NCBI GenBank assembly: GCA_028752905.1
Contig: JAQNBH010000010.1
Coordinates: 16,953,940 to 17,017,939, forward strand
Direction of reading: 5' to 3'
DNA length: 64,000 nucleotides
DNA from: Cladorhizidae sp. MBARI D1340-BT2
Lineage: Eukaryota; Porifera; Demospongiae; Poecilosclerida; Cladorhizidae
Shown: positions 56,063 through 64,000 of the stretch, piece by piece
Numbering within the stretch: position 1 is the first letter of the stretch
How the letters are laid out: every line of letters begins with the position of its first letter
Translations under genes and position numbers: made by a program
The notes under the pieces: generated by a model
The model's input: only the letters and a program-made list of their open reading frames with translations
Database searches by the model: none
What the model was told of the DNA's origin: nothing

Positions 56063-56411
56063 TAAGTGGTCAGCTATAGCAAGGTGGCTACGCTAAGCCT
56101 AAAGCCATCTTGAAATAGTTAGCCTAATAATGCCTAAAGACGATTTCCAAGATACTGTATATAAATTTTTAAAACAATATATATAGCCAGCCAATTGACT
56201 ATAGCTTTGCTTCCTTGTAAGGTAATGGTGGGTTCACTGATGTGCTAGTTTGGTGAAGTGTAGGTAACTCTGTGCTATGTGTGACAAGACTACCGATACC
56301 CAAGTGGTCATTAGTAGGAATGCTTTACTTTACCAGGAAATGCGAGGCCGGCCAATGTGACCGACATTTCCTTATATGTACACGATGTCTGACCTGTGCT
56401 ACATCATGTAT
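56063..56411. other. No gene recognised
   Basis: Possibly intron of the hAT above, ending at the MITE at 56412. No motif seen. Confidence 0.35.
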
Positions 56412-56623
56412 CAGGGTTTCATTTAGGGGGGGTTTGGGGGCGTGGGGCGGCTGCACCCCCGTTAAAACCTTTTTTCACCCCCTTGGATATTGTATTATTA
56501 AAATTCTTATTGATGTTGATAAGTGCTTGACATCATGCTCCCCCCACCCCCCTTAATATCCAGATTCCTCCAGTTGCCCCCCCCCCCCCCCCCCCCCTGG
56601 ACAATTTTCTAAATGAAACCCTG
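56412..56623. mobile_element. 212-bp MITE with 15-bp terminal inverted repeats
   Basis: Begins CAGGGTTTCATTTAG and ends with its exact complement CTAAATGAAACCCTG. The interior is G- and C-run rich (poly-C 56577-56597). The end structure is hAT-like. No matching 8-bp target duplication is visible. Confidence 0.7.
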
Positions 56624-56827
56624 TGGTGCACAAACTCTCCTGATCACCATGCCGATGTGTGGCTTGCTTTGCCTTCAAATTAGTCTTTTTTTTCCCTTTT
56701 TTTCCTTTTTTCCCCCTCCAGCTAATAATTGTTTACTTCCAATAGTGTCAGATGAATTCTCAACAAATTCTCAGCTGACATATTAGAAGAAGTGAACTTC
56801 TCGATAGTTAGCTTGAAATTTGTCTCT

Positions 56828-56865
56828 CTACATTTCGGCTAAATGCTCTCTATAGCCTTCATCAG
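56828..56865 (-). ncRNA. Hammerhead-ribozyme-like core, best conserved copy
   Basis: The minus strand has CTGATGA (56865-56859), stem II GGCTA pairing with TAGCC around an 11-base loop, GAAA, then TGTA giving an NUH (GUA) cleavage-type triplet and a very short stem III. This is the architecture of the hammerheads known from Penelope-like elements. Catalysis is a prediction. Confidence 0.5.
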
Positions 56866-56875
56866 GAATATTGTT

Positions 56876-56920
56876 CTTGGTGAAGGTTAGAGCAGCTAGC
56901 CAAAACGTAGCGAGACAAAT
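56876..56920 (+). ncRNA. Second hammerhead-like motif, opposite strand
   Basis: The plus strand has TGGTGA in place of CTGATGA. Stem II is perfect (GGTTAG with CTAGCC, loop AGCAG). AAAACGTAG follows where GAAACGTC is expected. It lies 10 bases from the minus-strand copy in inverted orientation, and is probably inactive. Confidence 0.4.
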
Positions 56921-57039
56921 TTCTTGAGAAAGTTATTTATGGTTAGTTGCCATCGGACTTGAGAGTGACATTACTTTTCTGAATAGAGTTCACATTGGCA
57001 GGTTCTGTCAAATATATACAGCACTTGACGGAATTCCAG

Positions 57040-57480
57040 TAGAAATGTATGGTACTCGACTAGAGGGGTTACTTTTGGTACTGTTCCATATGGTACTCGA
57101 TTAGAGGGGTTCCTTTTGGTACTGTTCCATATGGTACTCGATTAGAGGGGTTCCTTTTGGCATATGGTACTCGACTAGAGGGGTTCCTTTTGGTACTGTT
57201 CCATATTGTACTCGACTAGAGGGGTACTGTTCCTTAATGTACTCGACTAGAGGGGTTCCTTTTGGCCATATGGTACTCGACTAGAGGGGAGTTCCTTTTG
57301 GCCATATGGTACTCGACTAGAGGGGAGTTCCTTTTGGCCATATGGTACTCGACTAGAGGGGTTTCTTTTCATGCTGTTCCAGGTGCATGTGGTGTTACTT
57401 CACTAGAAGGGTTCCTTGTGGTACTCCACTAGAAGAGTTCCTTATTGAATATTGTACTCGACTAGAAGGGTTCCATAGTC
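57040..57480. repeat. Minisatellite based on GGTACTCGACTAGAGGGGTT
   Basis: About 11 units of 30-45 bp containing GGTACTCGACTAGAGGGG and TTCCTTTTGG. Unit length varies through loss of a TACTGTTCCA segment. The last units diverge (ACTAGAAGGGTTCC). Confidence 0.9.
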
Positions 57481-57784
57481 ACACCGTTCTTCACAATATT
57501 CGGGATATTAACAATTCTTTTTCTCTTTTGAGTTTTGAGTAGGTCTAGCCGTTTCTCTGCATTGATACGGAGCGCGAAAAATGGAGAGAAATTGCTGGCA
57601 GAGCTTCCATGTTCGAGGAATGGTGAAACATTTGTTGTGTGCATGTCCAGACGAATTTTTCCTGCGAAATGGAAGGAGCCAGAATTGATGCGGTAACAAA
57701 TGCATAGCACATGTAGTGAACAACCACTGTCTCAGTCTCGAGGACATGTGGACCATTGAAGTGGACAAGGCACACGGCAAGCGA
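57481..57784. other. No gene recognised
   Basis: A plus-strand frame at about 57570-57690 (LLAELPCSRNGETFVVCMSR) and three minus-strand frames overlap. None has a recognisable domain. Confidence 0.3.
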
Positions 57785-58085
57785 GACTATTTGGCTTGTG
57801 GCTTCTTGTAAGACAGCCGGGTTTGGATGATGGAAGTTTGGATTGACTATTTGGCTTGGGGCTTCTTGTAAGACAGCCGGGTTTGGATGATGGAAGTTTG
57901 GATTGACTATTTGGCATGGGGCTTCTTGTAAGACAGCCAGATTTGGATGATGGAAGTTTGGATTGACTATTTGGCTTGGCTCTTGTAAGACAGCCAGGTT
58001 TGGATGATGGAAGTTTGGATTGACTATTTGGCTTGGGGCTTCTTGTAAGACAGCCAGGTTTGGATGATGGAAGTTTGGATAAACA
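57785..58085. repeat. 60-bp minisatellite, 5 copies
   Basis: Units contain GACTATTTGGCTTGGGGCTT and AAGACAGCC(A/G)GGTTTGGAT. They are nearly identical, with one unit 6 bp shorter, which suggests recent amplification. Confidence 0.95.
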
Positions 58086-58584
58086 ACTTCCTTGTGTACC
58101 TCTTCTCAGCTGTTGTGTATTTTTGTGGTGTGGTTGGCATAAAGGAAGCCTGGCTACACCTCTATGTAAACCTCTAATGAGCTAGCTGTACTATATTTGC
58201 ACACGGTGTCATGGTGTGGTGTGTTTAGCACTCATCTACACTCTGGCTGCTGATCAAACTGGTGTCCCCGGAACTGGGACCCTCCATTTGTCAGCAGTTA
58301 ACCTGGCATGTTGTAATGGGTGCTGAGCTCCGAAAGTCCGGCTCCTCGCTTGACAAGGCCTGGTCCAAAGCCAATGCGCACTTCGGGTAATTTGCTTGTG
58401 AACGGATTGGATCTAGTTAATGCACATGGGTTCACGGACAGTTGGTTTGGCTCTGCTTCAGTTCTGCTACAATATGTGGTACATGAGGATGTCCATAAAA
58501 GGGTGGCACAGCAAAGTCTGTGCTATGCGGAACTAGAATGCGATGTTGCCTTTGTGGGCATTGGAAAAGCTGGAAGACTTTGTC
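58086..58584. other. No gene recognised
   Basis: An 89-codon plus-strand frame at 58320-58589 runs up to the LTR of element E. I see no domain in it. Confidence 0.35.
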
Positions 58585-58758
58585 TGTAGAACAATAGATG
58601 ATATAGCCCGGGCACTTAGTGTATGATATCGATAACTGCTAACCTAACTACTAACTTACCTCACGTGATGTGTGATCATGCATACATATACATACTTACA
58701 TTATGCACGTGATTGTCACTATTGTATCGTTCGATTATTGCCAGAGCAATCTCTTACA
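58585..58758 (+). repeat. Probable 5' LTR of element E
   Basis: TGTAGAACAATAG...CAATCTCTTACA, 174 bp, directly followed by a TGG-initiated primer site. The start is inferred from the TG and the overall length; there is no partner LTR to confirm it. Confidence 0.55.
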
Positions 58759-58924
58759 TGGCGCTGCGAACAGGGTACCAAACCTGAGGACAAAACCGTC
58801 TAGAGCCCAATCAGTCTCTCTTGGAATCTTCCTGCACTCTTCCACGGCCTAGAACCTTTCGTCTCGGTCGTCTGGCAATTCTTCGACTACTACTCAACTC
58901 GCCGCTTTTTCCTGTCTATTAGTC

Positions 58925-59581
58925 ATGCCCTACACATTCCGCGCTGGGGATCTCCCCAGGATTGATCTCGATGTCGACAGGGGATCTGATTCTCTGGCAT
59001 GGGAGAAACAGTGGAATTCTTATATGACTCTCTCTGGCCTAGCTGGATCGGAGGCCGCCATCAAGGTACACGCCCTCCAGTTTTGCCTGTCACGTGCGAC
59101 TCTCACCATAGTGGACAACCTCGGTCTTACTGATGCCCAGAGAGCTGATCTAGCTCAGATCATTGCTGGCCTGAAGCAGTATGTCCAGGGACTGATCAAC
59201 GAAACCGTTGAGCGCCGTAGCTTCAGGCAACGCAAACAGGCATCAGGTGAAACCTTTGATGACTATCTCGTTTCACTCAGAGAACTGGCTAAAACCTGCA
59301 ATTTCTGTGACAACAAATGCCTCCAGAACAGCCTACGTGATCAGCTGGTGGAAGGTGTCGTGAACACGGACACTGTCCAGGATCTCCTCAAGGAGCAGAA
59401 CTTAACTTTGGAGAATGCAATAAAAATTTATCGAGCCATGGAGGCTGCCAAGAAGGAGTTGCACACGAGGTCATATGTATCCTGCTCTGCCCTAGATTCT
59501 ACCTCAAGTGAGTCTATAAGTGCTGTCAGTAGGTACATAAGCAGTCCAAGGGCAAGAAAGCTCCTGCGTCACCCACGATAG
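58925..59581 (+). CDS. Gag (capsid) of element E
   Basis: ATG 58925 (MPYTFRAGDLPRIDLDVD) lies 166 bp after the LTR. The capsid signature includes WEKQWNSYMTLSGL, RRSFRQRKQASGETFDDYL, LRDQLVEGV and a C-terminal helix NAIKIYRAMEAAKKEL. The frame stops at 59581, and the zinc knuckle continues in another frame, so a frameshift or an overlap separates them. Length and motifs are typical of invertebrate gypsy gag. Confidence 0.75.
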   Translation: MPYTFRAGDLPRIDLDVDRGSDSLAWEKQWNSYMTLSGLAGSEAAIKVHALQFCLSRATLTIVDNLGLTDAQRADLAQIIAGLKQYVQGLINETVERRSFRQRKQASGETFDDYLVSLRELAKTCNFCDNKCLQNSLRDQLVEGVVNTDTVQDLLKEQNLTLENAIKIYRAMEAAKKELHTRSYVSCSALDSTSSESISAVSRYISSPRARKLLRHPR

Positions 59582-59591
59582 GCTCTAGTGC

Positions 59592-60559
59592 TTGCCGTGG
59601 TTGGAGCACCTTGAGGGCCGTCGCACATCCTGTCCTGCCTTCAGGTCAGTCTGCAGCCACTGTGGGAGAACAGGTCATTACCACACTGTCTGCCTCCAGA
59701 AGTCCAAGTCCAGCAACCCTCATGCTAGACGCCATGAGGAGCTGCCTCCACGCACCAATAGTCTCCATCTCTGTGGTCCTCAGCTGGTTGGTGCTCCAAG
59801 GATACGCCTCTCCAGCGTTATCTCTGTCGACCACACTGACCCTGCTCCTACGCTCACCGTCCACGTACAGGCTTTGAACGGTCAGGCCACTGTTGAGGTT
59901 CTCCCTGACTCTGGCGCCGCCGATATCAGTGCTGCTGGCATCGATTTCCTGACCAACTTCAATGTGCATGTTCCCAACCTCCTGCCCTCCGATGTCAGGC
60001 CTCGTGCCATGAATGGGAATATTCTGTCTCCCATTGGTAGTCTCAAGGCTATCATTAGTGTTGGGAATCGCTCGGTGGAGGACAACTTCCACATCTATAG
60101 GTGCGTTCAGGTGCTCTCCTTTCCTGGAAGACTGCCAAGCATCTTGGCTTCCTCCCAGCCAAGTACCCACAACCCCTTCCGGAGATGCAGTCTTCTGTCC
60201 TGTCCATCCACGAGTCTGGTCCTCAGGTTCTGGATCACACTTATCCACGTTCTAAAGAGGAAATTTTCAATGAGTTTCCAACCGTGTTCGACGGCCAGAT
60301 CCGGACAATGCCAGGTGAGACATTTAAAATAGTAATGACTAAAGATGCTAAACCATTCTGTGTCAATGCACCTCGAACCCTACCCTATGCATACTTGGAA
60401 CCAACCAAGCATGAACTTGAGCTGTTTGAGTCACAGAGCATCATCGCTAAGCAGACAGAGCCCACAGACTGGTGTGCGCCCATTGTTGTGGCACTAAAAA
60501 ATAACTCTGACCGCGCACAATCTGCTGGTCCCCATCCTCAACAGTCATTGACTAGATGA
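59592..60559 (+). pseudogene. Nucleocapsid, protease and start of RT of element E
   Basis: 59592-60120 carries a CCHC knuckle (CSHCGRTGHYHTVC) and a protease-like site VLPDSGAADISAAG. A frame change near 60110 leads to 60101-60559, with EEIFNEFPTVFDGQIRTMPG and RT N-terminal sequence EPTDWCAPIVVALKNNSD. RT then breaks off, and the next residues correspond to the far end of RNase H. The palm with its catalytic Asp residues is absent. Confidence 0.75.
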
Positions 60560-61480
60560 GATTGAGAACCCTCGTCTTCAGAGATTCTGCACGCACCTTC
60601 TTGCATACAACTTCATCACAAAGTGGCAGAAGGGCAGAGACAGTGATGCAGCAGATGCTCTCTCACATCATCCCTGCTCCCTGGTGAGGACATGGCCGAG
60701 TTTGACATTGACGTCCACACCTCCCTATCCTCTATCAGATGCCTGCAGTCTTCTGAGCTACGGGCTATGCACGAGGGTAACCTCCATCTTCATGATCTCC
60801 ACAGCCATACTCGTAATGACCTTGAGTACCAGGAACTCCTTCACCTCGTTCAGGCTGGATTCCCTGACCATAACGGTGGCCTTCCTCCCAACCTCAAAAA
60901 GTTCTGGGGTTCAAGGGACCACTTCAGTGTACATGATGGCCTCCTAGTCTATGGCTGTCGCCTCTTTATTCCCTCCACGTTCCGTCCCACTATCCTCGAG
61001 CGACTCCACGAGGCCCATCAAGGTGTCACCAGGTCAAAGGACAGAGCTCGGCTAACAGTCTACTGGCCTGGCATTGATCGCGACATTGAATTGTACATTG
61101 CTGATTGCAAGCTCTGCCAGGACTTTCTTCCGTCACATCCCCGTGATCCGATCATCACCAAGACACGTTCATCACACCCATTCCAGCCACCATGGATTTT
61201 GCATACCATGGAGATCGGTACTTTCTCATGGTGGTTGATTGCCTCACTGACTGGCTGCATATCTTCCCAATGGGTGTTGACACCACGTCAACCCATACCA
61301 TTGATGTTGTGCGTGACCTGTTTTGCTGCACGGCCGCTCAGGACATTCTCTGGTCCGATGGCAGACCTCACTTCACATCCAACAAGTTTGAAGTTTTCTT
61401 AAGGAGATGGGGAGTTCATCATGTAATATCCAGTCCGCACTATCCTCAGAGCAATGGCAAAGCTGAGTCCACTTCAAATC
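60560..61480 (+). pseudogene. RNase H tail and integrase (zinc domain and core) of element E
   Basis: ENPRLQRFCTHLLAYNF and DAADALSHHP (about 60570-60670) are the last part of RNase H. Integrase follows: zinc domain H...H in LHEAHQGVTRSKDRA and CKLCQDFLP (about 60998-61130). The core has DFAYHGDRYFLMVVDCLTDW, SDGRPHFTS with the second Asp, and SNGKAEST with the catalytic Glu (about 61455-61470). A frame change near 61190 splits the core. Confidence 0.75.
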
Positions 61481-61481
61481 G

Positions 61482-62102
61482 ATGAAGCAACTCATCAAAG
61501 CTGCCTGGAGGCGACGCTCAGTCGACCAGGACATCCTCTCCCGATCTCTGCTGCAGTATAGGAACACACCCTGTAGGGAAGACTGCATGTCACCAGCAAA
61601 GAAACTTTACGGACACCCGGTTCAGGACTCCCTCCCTGCACACAGACTGTCCTTTGCCCCTGAATGGCAACGTCCTATTGACACTGAGCATGCCGATGAT
61701 GTCCTTCAGAAATCCGAGTCATTTTATGACCAGCATGCCCACTCTCTTCATGACTTGGAGCCTGGTGCACATGTCGCTATCCAGAACCCGGACTCCAAAG
61801 CCTGGGACATTTATGGCACAGTAACTGCAATCAGTCCAAACCGTCGGTACTTCATTCGCACACAGTCTGGCCGAGTGATGGTCCGCAACCGTCGTTTCCT
61901 CCACAAGAGGAGAGCTCTCTCAGTCCATGCTCCTGCTGCTCCCACTCCAGTCCCTTGTGCCACCTCCGATAACATTGTTGTGCTGCTCAGAAATTTTCTG
62001 CTCTCTCTCTCTACCTGTCTAGACATCACTGCTCAGTGCTCTCCTGCCACCCCCTGGCATGTTGGCTCAGAACTTAGCTACTTAGCACATGGTCACTGCT
62101 AG
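61482..62102 (+). CDS. Integrase C-terminal part of element E
   Basis: In a new frame after the catalytic Glu: SLLQYRNTPCREDCMSPAKK, typical of the end of the integrase core. HDLEPGAHVAIQNPDSKAWD and the GRVMVRNRRFLHKRR segment represent the C-terminal DNA-binding region. A Ser/Pro/Ala-rich tail follows. No chromodomain is seen. Confidence 0.7.
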   Translation: MKQLIKAAWRRRSVDQDILSRSLLQYRNTPCREDCMSPAKKLYGHPVQDSLPAHRLSFAPEWQRPIDTEHADDVLQKSESFYDQHAHSLHDLEPGAHVAIQNPDSKAWDIYGTVTAISPNRRYFIRTQSGRVMVRNRRFLHKRRALSVHAPAAPTPVPCATSDNIVVLLRNFLLSLSTCLDITAQCSPATPWHVGSELSYLAHGHC

Positions 62103-62625
62103 TGTGTCGGTATTTAGCACATGATCATTGCAAGTGTGTCACTACTTAGCACATGATCACTGCAAGTGTGTTGGTATTTAGCACATGATCGCTGCAAATG
62201 TGTCACTACTTAGCACATGATTACTGCAAGTGTGTCGGTATTTAGCACATGATCACTGCAAATGGGTCACTACTTAGCACATGATCACTGCAAGTGTGTC
62301 ACTACTTAGCACATGATCACTGCAAGTGTGTCGGTATTTAGCACATGATCACTGCAAGTGTGTCGGTATTTAGCACATGATCACTGCAAATGTGTCACTA
62401 CTCTATTAGCACATGATCACTGCAAATGTGTCGCTACTTAGCACATGATCACTGCAGGTGTGTCGGTATTTAGCACATGATCACTGCAAGTGTGTCGGTA
62501 TTTAGCACAAGATCACTGCAAATGTGTCACTACTCTATTAGCACATGATCACTGCAAGTGTGTCACTACTTAGCACATGATCACTGCAAGTGTGTCACTA
62601 CTTAGCACATGATCACTGCAGGCAT
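62095..62625. repeat. 30-bp minisatellite, about 17 copies
   Basis: Units share TTAGCACATGATCACTGCAA, joined by either GTGTCACTAC or GTGTCGGTAT. The two variants are intermixed. Two units carry a 3-bp insertion (CTCTATTAG). Confidence 0.95.
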
Positions 62626-63314
62626 GTAACAAACTAATGTCAGTTTGGTATAAGCTGAATAAGCAAACAAAAGCTATGCAGTGCTACGTCGCTATATATC
62701 TGCAACAAAACTTACAGCAAGAAAATCCAAGGAGAAACTCATTTCTCAAGAGGAAAGGAATTCGGAGTGAGCGCATGTGCCTGCAGGCTACCAGAATCAG
62801 CAGTTGGGCCAAGAGGAGAGCTAGTTGCAATCATTAGCAATCTTCTAAAATAAATTTGAAGGTCATTAAATTTTTAAGCTCACATGGTTCAAAATTTCAA
62901 CTTGTCATGATGTTGAGTTTTGTATGCAGTGGATGGGGCATGTGATATAGCCTGGGGTGCATTGGGGTGGGAGTAGCTGGTGTGGCCTAGATGTTGCTGA
63001 TGGAATTAGCATGTGGGTAAACTCTTGGAATGTTCTGGTTTGTTTTAATTCTTTTGATGTCTCCCCCGGCAACAACCCTGGAGTCTGGGCCTTCATATCA
63101 GCAGCCCTAGCTACTAGCTGGCATAGTGCCCGTGAGGAGCGGCCTGAGTACATGCCGCTGTGTGTGTGGGGGTGGGGGGGGGGGGGGGGGGTGGGGGGGG
63201 GGGAGACGAAGGTCTGAAGTAATGGGGAAGATGAAGGTATGAAGTAATGGGGATGGTACATACACGTACATACGTGTCAAGGCCCACTGGAATGCAACTG
63301 AAAAGTGTCTCTGA
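62626..63314. other. No gene recognised; poly-G tract
   Basis: Unique sequence with a long G run (63167-63203). Open frames over the G run are artefacts. Confidence 0.35.
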
Positions 63315-63545
63315 TTAATTGGGACCTTTGTTGACATTGGTGCAGTCTTGCTTGTCACAACCCTGGCAACAGCGCAGATCTTACTTTAGAATTGGGACCT
63401 TTGTTGACATTGGTGCAGTCTTGCTTGTCATCACAGACCTGGCAACAGCGCAGATCTTAATTTAGAATTGGGACCTTTGTTGACATTGGTGTAATCTTAC
63501 TTGTCGCAACCCTGGCACCACTGCAGATCTTACTTTAGAATTAAC
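63315..63545. repeat. Minisatellite of about 75 bp, 3 copies
   Basis: Units start AATTGGGACCTTTGTTGACA and contain GCGCAGATCTTACTTTAGAA. The copies differ by a few substitutions and a small insertion. Confidence 0.9.
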
Positions 63546-64000
63546 TAAGACCCTTTTCCCACCCCACGGCCGACGAAGCTTAATATTGGAGTCTGTTGCA
63601 CTAGACGGTGTCTCTTGCTCTGCTCAGGAGCTGAGCATCAGCCACCATCCAAACACGCTCTTTCCAAAGGGCAGTATCCAAGAGATATCATGTGTGCATG
63701 TAGCTAAATGTTCTTACACAGTTTGTGCAAGGCATGGTTATGTAGAAGTGACCTTGCCTACCACTGTGACAAACCTTTAGAGCTTATTGCTGTGACGACA
63801 TGACATTTACCAACTGCTTTACAGTTGCCCTGAGCTGGTAGTGTTTGATGCAAACCTGTGGAAGGTGTGTTGTGGCATGGATACTGCTCAGAGCTTGAGC
63901 CTCTACTCCATGGATAAATGACCATGTGTTTTGTTTGTCTATGGCCACACCTTCAAAGTTTCATGTCTTTAAAGATTCATGTCTTTACAAAGATTATTGT
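63546..64000. other. No gene recognised
   Basis: A 64-codon plus-strand frame (63586-63780) has seven cysteines but no identifiable domain or clear splice sites. Confidence 0.3.

Larger units (their letters stand above)
58585..62102 (+). mobile_element. Ty3/gypsy retrotransposon E, internally deleted
   Basis: Plus strand: probable 5' LTR, primer site TGGCGCTGCGAACAGGG (58759), gag, nucleocapsid-protease, a remnant of RT, the tail of RNase H, and integrase. About 1 kb covering the RT catalytic core and most of RNase H is missing at about 60512. No 3' LTR was recognised; the coding region gives way to a 30-bp minisatellite at 62095. Confidence 0.8.

Noticed and set aside
62905..63358. Pro-rich minus-strand and Gly-rich plus-strand proteins
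   Set aside because: They are translations of the poly-G tract at 63167-63203.

Overview
The window is eukaryotic DNA, most likely from an early-branching invertebrate animal. A sponge (demosponge) is my best guess. The reasons are phase-1 immunoglobulin exons, short introns, and Ty3/gypsy, hAT and endonuclease-type LINE families of invertebrate type. There are no bacterial operons. The species assignment is an inference from sequence character, not from a search. Most recognisable coding sequence belongs to transposable elements, and most copies are broken.

Layout. 1-1296: 3' end of a Ty3/gypsy element (A) that goes from RNase H straight to its LTR. 1591-3002: broken hAT transposase, minus strand. 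3492-6436: broken site-specific-type LINE lying between TAA repeats. 6460-7890: TAA microsatellite, then a 34-bp minisatellite. 8200-14085: a complete LTR retrotransposon (B) with a 5-bp target duplication and near-identical LTRs. Its pol order is protease-integrase-RT-RNase H, as in the Gmr1-like gypsy group, and its gag has a SCAN-like capsid. 14.1-17.1 kb: mostly unannotated, with one cysteine-rich host exon on the minus strand. 17.15-19.26 kb: large 17-bp minisatellite built on CTAGGG. 19.3-24.3 kb: LINE and hAT relics. 24.5-34 kb: microsatellites, small inverted repeats, dispersed repeats with a hammerhead-ribozyme-like core, and possible host exons on the minus strand (one encodes a signal peptide). 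34.1-35.2 kb: hAT relic.

35.4-52.2 kb: probable host gene on the plus strand, with a signal-peptide exon (38336-38426) and three Ig-like exons (41763-42002, 50905-51186, 51956-52225). All splice junctions are phase 1. Its introns carry a 2.9-kb hAT (38552-41407) and a 6.5-kb gypsy element (C, 43162-49614, minus strand). Element C sits in a telomere-like repeat and was itself hit by a 764-bp palindrome and by a solo LTR. An 854-bp segment around the last Ig exon is duplicated upstream (35412-36265) with the exon cut short.

52.5-64 kb: gypsy element D, cut by a hAT end in its integrase; a MITE; an inverted pair of hammerhead-like motifs; three minisatellites; gypsy element E, which lost its RT core; and more minisatellites.

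The strongest leads are the Gmr1-like element with its SCAN-like capsid, the dispersed hammerhead-like repeats, the palindrome whose insertion site can be compared with an unoccupied copy inside the window, and the Ig exon set with its local duplication. No sequence search or folding program was run. Family names come from motifs and domain order read by eye.
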